Shown one piece after another: positions 1 through 5,925 of a stretch of 5,925 nt of DNA (position 1 is the first letter of the stretch; the number at the start of each line of letters is the position of its first letter). The notes beneath the pieces are model-generated. The model saw only the letters and a list, made by a program, of their open reading frames with translations. It was not told the DNA's origin and made no database searches. The DNA lies in the NCBI GenBank assembly GCA_003243255.1, contig QFQM01000259.1:1-5925 (forward strand), written 5' to 3'. The position numbers and the translations under genes are program-made. This stretch comes from Flavobacterium psychrophilum. Its GTDB lineage: Bacteria > Bacteroidota > Bacteroidia > Flavobacteriales > Flavobacteriaceae.

Positions 1-11
1 AAATATGACTA

Positions 12-1304
12 ATGCTTAAAAAACTTAAAACAGAAGTCGACCATTTTAAGAGTCAGTCGCATAACTTTAAGATCCTTGTGCTTACCAATATGGTATATGC
101 ATTGGTACAACCTGTTATCGATATTTTTGTAGCGGCCTACATTATGAGAAATTCTAACGATACATCTAAGGTTGTGATTTATCAGCTGGCTATCTATACC
201 GGTATCCCAATCACATTTCTTATCAATGGCTATCTGTTAAAATACATTAATATAAGGAAATTGTATTCCCTTGGAATGATGCTGAGCGGGGTTTCAATGA
301 TAATTATGATGTCTCTCAAAACGCTCGATCTTGTAGGTATTGGGGTTGCCGGAATAACAATGGGTTTATCGTTTGGGCTTTACTGGTCGAACAGAGATTA
401 TCTGGCTATTTACACGACAAATGACAATAACCGTAACTATTATTACGGGCTTGAAACATTCATTTATACTATGATTGCCATTATCGTTCCTGCTACAATC
501 GGATGGTTCATTCAATCTAAGACGGGAGAAACAGACAAGCATAATGCCTATGTTATAATAACCGCTGTAGTATTTATAATTACGCTAATCGCATCTGCAG
601 TTTGTTTCAAAGGAAAGTTCGAAAACCCGATGCAAAAAAAATACATTTTTTTTAAGTTCCATCCACTATGGTATAAGCTTTTATCCCTGGCTATGTTTAA
701 GGGGCTGGCTCAGGGCTTTTTGGTTACAGCACCTGCTATGTTAATATTTAAAATATTAGGAGAAGAAGGGGCATTAGGTAACGCGCAATCCATTGGTGCG
801 GTATTAGCAGCTATAATAATCTATTTTATTGGTCGCTTTTCCAAACCTTCAGACAGACTCAAAACGTTTTCTGTCGGCCTCATATTATTTGCTGTTGGAG
901 CCTGTTTAAATGGCATTATGTTCAATGAAACAAGTGTAATACTGTTCCTTCTGCTTTTACTCATAGCGAAGCCCTTAATGGATCTTGCCTACTATCCTAT
1001 TCAGCTACGCGTTATTGATATTGTTTCCCATATTGAAAAGAGAGGTGAATTTGCCTATATACTTAACCATGAGGCAGGATTATATACAGGAAGACTTTTA
1101 GGAGCCGGAACCTTTCTGGTTTTGTATTACGCAATATCAGAAGATATCGCACTCAGATATGCTGTAGGCATCATTGCTCTTTTACAGTTATGCTCTATCT
1201 TTATAAGTAAGAACATAATTGCTCAGGGCAATAAGATAGAACCCGAAAAAGAGGATATAGAAGACACAAAGGTATTACAGGAAACTGCATCAAACATTGT
1301 TTAA
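12..1304 (+). CDS. MFS-type inner-membrane transporter, substrate unknown
   Basis: A 430-residue polytopic membrane protein, the usual length for a 12-helix major facilitator carrier. Hydrophobic segments lie near residues 22-44, 54-77, 84-102, 106-124, 149-168, 179-199, 222-247, 256-275, 285-303, 307-325, 357-376 and 378-399. A polar loop (200-215) separates the two six-helix halves, and the C-terminal tail (405-430) is charged and probably cytoplasmic. The stretch YWSNRDYLAIYTT (124-136), followed by NRNYYYGLE (140-148), resembles a conserved region I recall from Bacteroidota and Firmicutes MFS proteins. Another polar motif, EAGLYTGRLLG (354-364), starts helix 11. The ATG at 12 overlaps a TAA in frame 1 (TAATG), so it may be coupled to a gene ending just outside the window. 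The next gene starts 18 nt downstream and encodes a secreted protein, which favours import of a product released by that partner. The substrate cannot be read from the sequence; export of a small molecule is the alternative. Confidence 0.85.
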   Translation: MLKKLKTEVDHFKSQSHNFKILVLTNMVYALVQPVIDIFVAAYIMRNSNDTSKVVIYQLAIYTGIPITFLINGYLLKYINIRKLYSLGMMLSGVSMIIMMSLKTLDLVGIGVAGITMGLSFGLYWSNRDYLAIYTTNDNNRNYYYGLETFIYTMIAIIVPATIGWFIQSKTGETDKHNAYVIITAVVFIITLIASAVCFKGKFENPMQKKYIFFKFHPLWYKLLSLAMFKGLAQGFLVTAPAMLIFKILGEEGALGNAQSIGAVLAAIIIYFIGRFSKPSDRLKTFSVGLILFAVGACLNGIMFNETSVILFLLLLLIAKPLMDLAYYPIQLRVIDIVSHIEKRGEFAYILNHEAGLYTGRLLGAGTFLVLYYAISEDIALRYAVGIIALLQLCSIFISKNIIAQGNKIEPEKEDIEDTKVLQETASNIV

Positions 1305-1322
1305 AAAGAAAATAAAAAGCAA

Positions 1323-1385
1323 ATGAATATTTTTTTCAGGCCACTGATTTGCCTAATCTTATTGTTCAGCCTACATATACAGGCT
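1323..1385 (+). other. Signal peptide of the secreted protein
   Basis: Codons 1-21 encode a short N-region with one Arg, a run of Leu, Ile, Cys and Phe, and the exit sequence His-Ile-Gln-Ala before Gln-Val-Gln. This matches the common Bacteroidota signal peptide ending in QA|Q and supports the ATG at 1323 as the true start. The exact cleavage point is predicted by eye. Confidence 0.75.
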
Positions 1386-3038
1386 CAGGTTCAGCAGGAA
1401 AATATTTCCCGAATTAATCTAATGCCGGATATACCCCAACCATTTGAAATCATAGACTACACTAAACTGGCTCTTGATTTTGATAAAACAGTCTATGACT
1501 TTAATGCAAAAGGAGAGTTTTGGCCTTTAGTATGGATTGACAAATCCCATAAAAATTATCCTCAGGATGTTGTTGGCTTATATACAGCCATGGGCGATGT
1601 CCGTCAGGGGCCTAACAATAATAAAGGTATGTTCCATGAAGCTCTGGCTACTATGGGAGCAACATTAGGAGCCTCTCTTGTAGGTATTGATAAAACCAGT
1701 CAAAAAGGTAATAACTATGTTGGCATGCTCAAAAACTACTTTAATAAGGAGACCGGATGGGACATAATGATGAACAATACCTGCCCTGAAGTTGCCCTGC
1801 TTGGAGGAGGATATGGACGCGACTGGTGGTATGATGTATATCCCAATGTATTATTCTATGCTATCTATGATAAATACCCTCATCAACCGGGCTTCGAAGA
1901 AATTGCAAGAACCATTGCAGATAAGTTTTATGACGCTGATGTAATCCTTAATGGCAATTACAACTATTCCTATTTTGATTACGGAAAAATGGTGCCGATG
2001 AGAAATAATATATGCCTACAGCCGGATGCAGCTGCAGGACATGCATGGGTTTTGTATGCTGCTTACAAAAAATTTGGAGATGAAAAATACCTGAAAGGTG
2101 CCCTATCCGCGTTATCTGCTTTGCAATCACAACCAGAAAATCCAACCTATGAATTACTTATGCCATTCGGTGCTTACCTTTCAGCAAGAATAAATGCTGA
2201 ACAGGGAAAAAACTATGATACAAATAAAATGCTCACATGGAGTTTTGACGGCACGGCAATCTGTCGTGAAGGTTGGGGTGTACTTACGGGAAACTGGAAT
2301 GGTTTTGATATATCGGGGATTGTAGGCAGTACAGTAGATCATGGGGGCTACGGTTTCCTTATGAATACCTACGATGCCGCATGGCCATTGGTGCCTATGG
2401 TGCGATATAATCAATCTTATGCTGATGCGATTGGGAAATGGATGCTGAACGCTGCCAATGCATCACGATTCTTTTATCCGCAGTATATGCCGGATAATCA
2501 CGAGACCATACCTCAACAAGCGACAGTAGGTAAAAATGTAATTGCTTACGAAGGTATAATTAAGAAATCAAATCTTTCCGAATACCAATCCATTGAGGCG
2601 CCTGTTGCCCAGGGTGATGGACCTTTATGGGTAGCCGGAAAAAATCCCCCTGAATCACAATTAAGCGTTTATGGCAGTGGTCATGTGGGAATATTTGGTA
2701 GCATAATTAAAAAAACGAACGTAGAAGGTATTCTTCAGCTAGATTTATTGGCTACAGATTTCTTTGCAGATAAAGCCTATCCTACTTACCTATACTATAA
2801 TCCTTATGAACAGGAACAAACGATAAAAGTGAAGGGTGTTAAAGGCAAAAAAACAGATTTGTATGACACCGTTTCAGGCAAATTTCTTGCGAGAAATATT
2901 TCGTCATCAGCCGAAATTGTTCTAAAAGCGAAATCTTCTGTTATTATTGTGATGGTACCTGCTAAAGGAAAAGTCACAACTATTGGTTCTAAGAAGCTTG
3001 TTAACAATATTGTTATTGATTATAATTCTTCTAAATAA
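1323..3038 (+). CDS. Secreted glycosidase-like protein, helical barrel plus beta-sandwich, function unknown
   Basis: The 571-residue product begins with a Sec-type signal peptide: Arg6, a hydrophobic core at about 8-17, and a likely cut after Ala21 (HIQA|QVQ). Cys10 lies before the core and does not form a lipobox, so the protein is probably a soluble periplasmic or secreted one. Residues 60-390 are rich in aromatics with alternating helical stretches, as in (alpha/alpha) toroid glycosidases and lyases. Notable clusters are CPEVALLGGGYGRDWWYDVYP (two parts, 154-165 and 166-174), LQPDAAAGHAW (232-242), EGWGVLTGNW (316-325) and STVDHGGYG (336-344). Residues 485-547 look like a beta-sandwich typical of glycosidase C-termini (YLYYNPYE, then DLYDTVSGKFL). 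Asp and Glu residues in these clusters are candidate catalytic groups, but I cannot assign a CAZy family. No type IX secretion C-terminal domain is evident. The gene follows the MFS gene by 18 nt and ends before a strong terminator, so the two form an operon. Confidence 0.8.
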   Translation: MNIFFRPLICLILLFSLHIQAQVQQENISRINLMPDIPQPFEIIDYTKLALDFDKTVYDFNAKGEFWPLVWIDKSHKNYPQDVVGLYTAMGDVRQGPNNNKGMFHEALATMGATLGASLVGIDKTSQKGNNYVGMLKNYFNKETGWDIMMNNTCPEVALLGGGYGRDWWYDVYPNVLFYAIYDKYPHQPGFEEIARTIADKFYDADVILNGNYNYSYFDYGKMVPMRNNICLQPDAAAGHAWVLYAAYKKFGDEKYLKGALSALSALQSQPENPTYELLMPFGAYLSARINAEQGKNYDTNKMLTWSFDGTAICREGWGVLTGNWNGFDISGIVGSTVDHGGYGFLMNTYDAAWPLVPMVRYNQSYADAIGKWMLNAANASRFFYPQYMPDNHETIPQQATVGKNVIAYEGIIKKSNLSEYQSIEAPVAQGDGPLWVAGKNPPESQLSVYGSGHVGIFGSIIKKTNVEGILQLDLLATDFFADKAYPTYLYYNPYEQEQTIKVKGVKGKKTDLYDTVSGKFLARNISSSAEIVLKAKSSVIIVMVPAKGKVTTIGSKKLVNNIVIDYNSSK

Positions 3039-3053
3039 ATTGTAAGATTCCAC

Positions 3054-3095
3054 AAAAAGGGACACCTCTTTGAGAATTTAGAGTTGTCCCTTTTT
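3054..3095. terminator. Bidirectional intrinsic terminator between convergent units
   Basis: An inverted repeat has 15-nt arms at 3054-3068 and 3081-3095, with a single C/T mismatch (3065 against 3084) and a 12-nt loop. The arms are AAAAAGGGACACCTC and GAGTTGTCCCTTTTT. The five T on the right end make it a rho-independent terminator for the + strand secreted-protein gene, whose stop is 15 nt upstream. The five A on the left serve the same purpose for - strand transcripts arriving from the SDR and SRPBCC side. Confidence 0.88.
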
Positions 3096-3165
3096 AATTG
3101 ACTTTTTGGTCTCAAAATTTAATTTGAAAATCTACTTTTCAAAAATAATTGAAATTTGTAACTCT
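3096..3165. other. AT-rich convergent intergenic spacer with small inverted repeat
   Basis: This spacer lies between the main terminator and the stop of the SRPBCC remnant. It contains a perfect 8-nt inverted repeat, TTTGAAAA (3123-3130) and TTTTCAAA (3136-3143), around a 5-nt loop. The stem is almost all A/T and would be weak. It could be an auxiliary 3'-end structure for the - strand unit, or chance in AT-rich DNA. No open reading frame or promoter stands out. Confidence 0.35.
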
Positions 3166-3432
3166 TTATTTTATGAAATGTCCCTTTAAAGAATTTAATC
3201 CTTCCTCATAAATACCCTGAAAAAGCGCTGTTGCTTCAGCATCAGAAACATTGACAGGAGTAAATTTTCCGGACCACTCTATTCTAGCACCATTACCATC
3301 ATTTTTACTTAATACCTTTAATGTTGAATAATATTCTTTTACAGGAAAAGGAGCCTGTAAAATGTGATAAGTATAACTTTTTTCATTTTCGTCAAAGTCT
3401 ATTAATCGTTCAACACCAGTAATAAAGTTCAC
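3166..3432 (-). pseudogene. N-terminally truncated SRPBCC-family (polyketide cyclase/START-like) gene remnant
   Basis: The 88 residues match the C-terminal half of small SRPBCC proteins of the polyketide-cyclase type: VERLIDFDE (7-15), a strand YTYHILQAPFPVKEYYSTLKV (positions 20-40), IEWSGKF (51-57), and the closing helix GIYEEGLNSLK (73-83). Intact relatives are about 140-150 residues and begin with a helix-strand unit containing a conserved Trp, so roughly 50 N-terminal residues are missing. The only start in frame is GTG at 3430-3432. Upstream the frame continues just seven more codons to a TGA (3454-3456), and then the SDR stop codon lies at 3476-3478, so there is no room for the missing part. 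The remaining frame has no internal stop, which suggests either a recent deletion or a translated short product. SRPBCC proteins bind hydrophobic ligands; a functional 88-residue version would lack much of the cavity. Confidence 0.7.
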
Positions 3433-3475
3433 ACAGAATCGGGGAGATAAATATCAGTTGAGTATCCAACGGTTT

Positions 3476-4219
3476 TTAAAACTCCTGAACCGTAGGCCTC
3501 ATTACTATTTCATTGATATCAACATCAGCCGGCTGTTCTATCGCAAAAGCAATTGCCCTTGCTACCGAAGAGGCCGGAATAGCCAATTCGTAAAACTGGT
3601 TTACCCCTACAGAACTTTCTTTGTGATTAGTACTGTTCTTTAATTCTGACTCTATGGCTCCGGGCTCTATTGTTGTAACACGAATGCTACCTCCTACTTC
3701 ATGCCTTAAACCTTCGCTAATAGCTCTTACTGCAAACTTAGTCCCGCTATATACTGTACCTCCGGGGCTAAAGACTTTAATCCCGGCAACAGAACCCAGA
3801 TTAATAAAATGACCTGAATTTTGTTTTTGAAACTCTGGTAATGCAGCGGCAATTCCATATAAAACACCGCGGATATTAATATCAATCATGTTATCCCATT
3901 CTTCGGTTCTTATGTCAGACATGGGCACTATAGGCATTATACCTGCATTATTAATAATCACATCTATTTTACCATACTCAGACAATGCCTTATCGACTAA
4001 AGCCTGAACCTGATCTTTTTTAGTTACATCAGTTTGCAGATAGACTGCACTACCACCTTTAGATGATATCTCATCTACTATTTTTTCAAGAAGGTCATTT
4101 CGTCTGGCACCAAGTACAACTTTTGCTCCTCTTTCCGTCAGATGTTTTGCTGTAGCTTTACCCAGACCACTGCTGGCTCCTGTAATTACAACAACTTTAT
4201 TAATTATATTGTTTTCCAT
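3476..4219 (-). CDS. Short-chain dehydrogenase/reductase (classical SDR), NADP-type cofactor site
   Basis: A complete 247-residue classical SDR, a cytoplasmic NAD(P)-dependent oxidoreductase. The Rossmann glycine motif TGASSGLG is at 13-20, NNAG at 90-93, and the catalytic set is Asn115, Ser143 (in LGSVAG), Tyr157 and Lys161 (YSGTK). Arg39-Arg40 follow the second beta strand where NADP-preferring members carry basic residues, and Asp64 in TDVT is the usual adenine contact. The C-terminus ending RPTVQEF is typical of the YdfG-like group of SDRs acting on small hydroxy acids, alcohols or ketones. The ATG at 4217-4219 places the glycine motif at the expected distance. The gene begins 31 nt after the aldehyde dehydrogenase stop on the same strand, with no promoter motif visible between them, so they are probably co-transcribed. 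The physiological substrate is not determinable; a broad carbonyl reductase is the safest guess. Confidence 0.92.
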   Translation of the reverse strand: MENNIINKVVVITGASSGLGKATAKHLTERGAKVVLGARRNDLLEKIVDEISSKGGSAVYLQTDVTKKDQVQALVDKALSEYGKIDVIINNAGIMPIVPMSDIRTEEWDNMIDINIRGVLYGIAAALPEFQKQNSGHFINLGSVAGIKVFSPGGTVYSGTKFAVRAISEGLRHEVGGSIRVTTIEPGAIESELKNSTNHKESSVGVNQFYELAIPASSVARAIAFAIEQPADVDINEIVMRPTVQEF

Positions 4220-4250
4220 TTTTCAATTAAGATTTTTGATTTTATAGTAT

Positions 4251-5603
4251 TTATTTAAAATATACCGTTTTCTTATTTACGAATTCCTGGATTCCTTCAG
4301 CAGAAAGCTCACGCCCATAACCGGACGATTTTACCCCTCCAAAAGGAAGCCTTGGATCGCTTTTCACTCTTTCATTTATAAATACTGAACCCTGTTCTAA
4401 TTTTGGGATAAAGCTTTTGGCTCTATCAAAATCTTCAGTAAATAAAGAAACACCCAAACCATAAACGCTGTCATTAACCAGTGCTACAGCTTCCTCATCC
4501 GTTTCAAAAATTGTTATACCAATTACAGGCCCAAAGGTCTCATCAGTAAACACAGACATTTGTGAAGTAACATTTCCCACAACCGTAGGTTCCAAGTAAG
4601 CTTTGTCCCTTTTACCGCCCACTAATACTTTCGCACCCTGCTTAACCGACTCCTGCACCAACTCTTCAAGTTCCTGCGCTAAATCTTCTCTGGACATAGT
4701 ACCTATATAAGTATCTTTATCCATTGGGTCTCCACTTTTAAGGGCCTTTACAGCAGCTACAAATTTTTCAGTAAACTCTTCTGCTATAGCTTTATGCAAC
4801 AGCAATCGTTTACCTGCAATACAGCTTTGTCCGGTATTCTGAAAACGCGATTCTACACATGTTTTTACCGATGCATCAATATCTGCGTCGTCAAGAACTA
4901 CTAAGGCATTACTTCCACCAAGTTCAAGTACTGTTTTTTTAATTTCACTACCTGCAATAGATGCTACTGAGCTACCTGCACCATTACTTCCCGTCAGGGC
5001 AGCAGCTTTAACTCTTCTGTCTCTAAGAATACCTTCTACTTCACCACTCCTTACAGGCAGATTGGTAAAACAGCCTTTCGGGAAGCCGGCACGTTCAAAT
5101 ACTTTTTGAATGTTTTCTGCACACTGCATAACATTACTCGCATGCTTAAGGATGCCAACATTACCTGCCATAAGTGCGGGTACGGCAAATCGAAACACCT
5201 GCCATAAAGGATAATTCCACGGCATTACAGCAAGTATAACCCCTAAAGGCTCATTCGTTACATAGCTTTCCTTAGCTTCTGTAGCAACTGTCCTGTCTGT
5301 TAACTGGCTTTCTGCATTTTCAGCATAATATTCGCATAGCCATGCGCATTTTTCAACTTCATCGAGAGCCAGAGTAATAGGCTTACCCATCTCGGCTGTT
5401 ATTGCTTCTGCATATTCTAGCCTGTTATTTCTTAGTTCTTTTGCAGCAAGCAACATTAGTTTGCTTCTTTCCTTAAAAGAAAGCTGTCTCCATGAACGAA
5501 ATGTATTATCAGCCGTCTCGATGGCTTTATCGATCTCGTCCCTACTTAATTCCTTTATTTTAAATACCTCCTTTTGGGTATATGGATTCACAGACTTTAT
5601 CAT
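4251..5603 (-). CDS. NAD(P)-dependent aldehyde dehydrogenase, Sad/YneI succinate-semialdehyde dehydrogenase-like
   Basis: A full-length 450-residue aldehyde dehydrogenase that oxidises an aldehyde to the acid in the cytoplasm. Visible motifs are MPWNYPLWQ (127-135, oxyanion Asn130), the cofactor Lys153 in ILKHASNVM, TGSNGAG (204-210), LELGG with general base Glu227, the nucleophile Cys261 in NTGQSCIAGKR, ETFGPV (355-360) and the C-terminal PFGGVKSSGYGREL (420-433). The PWNYPLWQ, LKHASNVM and GREL signatures, with the short N-terminus, closely recall E. coli Sad (YneI), an NAD(P)-dependent succinate-semialdehyde dehydrogenase, rather than betaine-aldehyde or retinal-type enzymes. All catalytic residues are present. 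The ATG at 5601-5603 gives the family's usual N-terminus (SVNPYTQ at 4-10). No gabT-like transaminase is in view, so a GABA pathway is not supported here; general aldehyde detoxification fits equally well. It is followed after 31 nt by the SDR gene. Confidence 0.93.
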   Translation of the reverse strand: MIKSVNPYTQKEVFKIKELSRDEIDKAIETADNTFRSWRQLSFKERSKLMLLAAKELRNNRLEYAEAITAEMGKPITLALDEVEKCAWLCEYYAENAESQLTDRTVATEAKESYVTNEPLGVILAVMPWNYPLWQVFRFAVPALMAGNVGILKHASNVMQCAENIQKVFERAGFPKGCFTNLPVRSGEVEGILRDRRVKAAALTGSNGAGSSVASIAGSEIKKTVLELGGSNALVVLDDADIDASVKTCVESRFQNTGQSCIAGKRLLLHKAIAEEFTEKFVAAVKALKSGDPMDKDTYIGTMSREDLAQELEELVQESVKQGAKVLVGGKRDKAYLEPTVVGNVTSQMSVFTDETFGPVIGITIFETDEEAVALVNDSVYGLGVSLFTEDFDRAKSFIPKLEQGSVFINERVKSDPRLPFGGVKSSGYGRELSAEGIQEFVNKKTVYFK

Positions 5604-5639
5604 CGGTATAGGATTTAATAGTTATATAATATTTATTGA
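5604..5639 (-). other. Leader of the aldehyde dehydrogenase gene, no recognisable promoter
   Basis: The AT-rich stretch between the hairpin and the ATG has no Shine-Dalgarno site, as expected in Bacteroidota. No TAnnTTTG box of the Bacteroidota type occurs on the - strand anywhere between the two genes (5604-5700). The gene may therefore depend on a degenerate promoter or on read-through past the hairpin from the DJ-1/PfpI gene. Confidence 0.3.
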
Positions 5640-5691
5640 AAACCGGGCTTTCTTTTATTGTAAAAAGCTTTTACCTGAATAAGCCCGGTTT
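5640..5691 (-). terminator. Terminator-like hairpin after the DJ-1/PfpI gene
   Basis: Perfect 11-nt GC-rich arms, AAACCGGGCTT (5640-5650) and AAGCCCGGTTT (5681-5691), enclose a 30-nt loop. Inside the loop a second short stem, GTAAAA (5660-5665) with TTTTAC (5669-5674), can fold. On the - strand the stem ends in GGTTTTC, a T run of only four, so it is a plausible but weak rho-independent terminator 9 nt past the DJ-1/PfpI stop. Partial read-through into the aldehyde dehydrogenase gene is possible. Confidence 0.6.
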
Positions 5692-5700
5692 CATAGTCAG

Positions 5701-5925
5701 TTATGCTTCTAAAAGCTTAACCATTTTCTCTCCTACTCCTTTGGCTGATGCAGGATTCTGTCCTGTAACAAGATTACCATCAGTAATACTCATAGGTCCC
5801 CAAGGTGCTACCGTATGATATATTGCCCCCTGATTTGTAAGCGCTGTCTGTAAATCGAATGGTACATCCGGTCTTGCATAATTATCTTCTTCGGCTGTTG
5901 TAAAAGAAGAAATGTTTTTGCCATC
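5701..5925 (-). CDS. DJ-1/PfpI family (type 1 glutamine amidotransferase-like) protein, C-terminal part
   Basis: The reading frame is open from the window edge to the TAA at 5701-5703 and gives 74 residues, starting DGKNISSFTTAEED. The pattern is the C-terminal third of DJ-1/PfpI proteins of the Hsp31-like or ThiJ group: VTGFT-like NISSFTTAEED (4-14), a short variable middle (VPFDLQTAL, 21-29), then ITDGNLVTGQNPASA (47-61) and a terminal helix. TGQNPAS (54-60) is the hallmark of this group. Family members are usually about 190-240 residues, so the N-terminal two thirds, including the nucleophilic Cys and its Glu partner, lie outside the window. Such proteins act as glyoxalase III-like, deglycase-like or stress-associated hydrolases; which applies here cannot be told. 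It precedes the aldehyde dehydrogenase gene on the same strand by 97 nt with a hairpin between. Confidence 0.88.
   Translation of the reverse strand, partial: DGKNISSFTTAEEDNYARPDVPFDLQTALTNQGAIYHTVAPWGPMSITDGNLVTGQNPASAKGVGEKMVKLLEA

Noticed and set aside
1..12. Possible last codons (K-Y-D-stop) of an upstream gene overlapping the permease start as TAATG
   Set aside because: Only three codons are visible and other frames also meet stops within 20 nt, so no gene can be assigned.
1948..3007. Three short - strand open frames inside the secreted-protein gene (65, 77 and 67 codons)
   Set aside because: They lie opposite a well-supported coding region, have Cys- and His-rich low-quality sequences and no recognisable domain.
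3096..3165. Possible attachment site or repeat element in the AT-rich spacer
   Set aside because: The similar AATTTG and CAAAA words are short and imperfect, and no integrase, transposase or tRNA is near.
3433..3475. A frameshifted N-terminus of the SRPBCC gene in the gap before the SDR
   Set aside because: All three - strand frames of this 43-nt gap were read; none gives the expected SRPBCC N-terminal pattern, and the gap is too short for it.
3458..3643. A + strand open frame of 61 codons over the SDR 3' end
   Set aside because: It is antisense to the conserved SDR C-terminus and its product resembles no protein family.
5461..5818. Two + strand open frames (73 and 60 codons) over the aldehyde dehydrogenase start and the DJ-1/PfpI end
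   Set aside because: Both run antisense to conserved motifs, and the shared part is the hairpin region; they are shadow frames.

Overview
The window looks like a chromosomal stretch from a low-GC member of the Bacteroidota, probably a flavobacterium or relative. The reasons are the AT-rich base composition, the lack of clear Shine-Dalgarno sites before the starts, the Ile/Lys/Asn-rich proteins, a secreted protein whose signal peptide ends in a QA|Q-type site, and the gene types. The genus cannot be fixed from this sequence. No rRNA, tRNA, CRISPR array, insertion sequence or phage gene is visible.

Two convergent transcription units fill the window. On the + strand (12-3038) a 12-helix MFS-type permease is followed after 18 nt by a secreted 571-residue protein. 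The latter looks like a helical, glycosidase-like body with a C-terminal beta-sandwich. The pair reads as a small uptake unit: an exported enzyme or binding protein acting on a probably carbohydrate ligand, and an inner-membrane carrier for the product. The substrate is unknown. A strong hairpin with A and T tracts on both flanks (3054-3095) closes this unit and can also stop transcription from the other strand.

On the - strand, read from the right edge, come the C-terminal 74 residues of a DJ-1/PfpI-family protein (5701-5925, cut by the window edge), a terminator-like hairpin (5640-5691), a Sad/YneI-like aldehyde dehydrogenase (4251-5603), a classical short-chain dehydrogenase (3476-4219), and the C-terminal half of an SRPBCC-fold protein (3166-3432) that has lost its N-terminal part. 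The aldehyde dehydrogenase and SDR are 31 nt apart and likely co-transcribed. Together with the DJ-1/PfpI protein they suggest handling of reactive aldehydes and ketones, which is inference from family membership.

No clearly new system is present. The points most worth a second look are the truncated SRPBCC gene directly behind the SDR, and the permease plus uncharacterised secreted protein pair.
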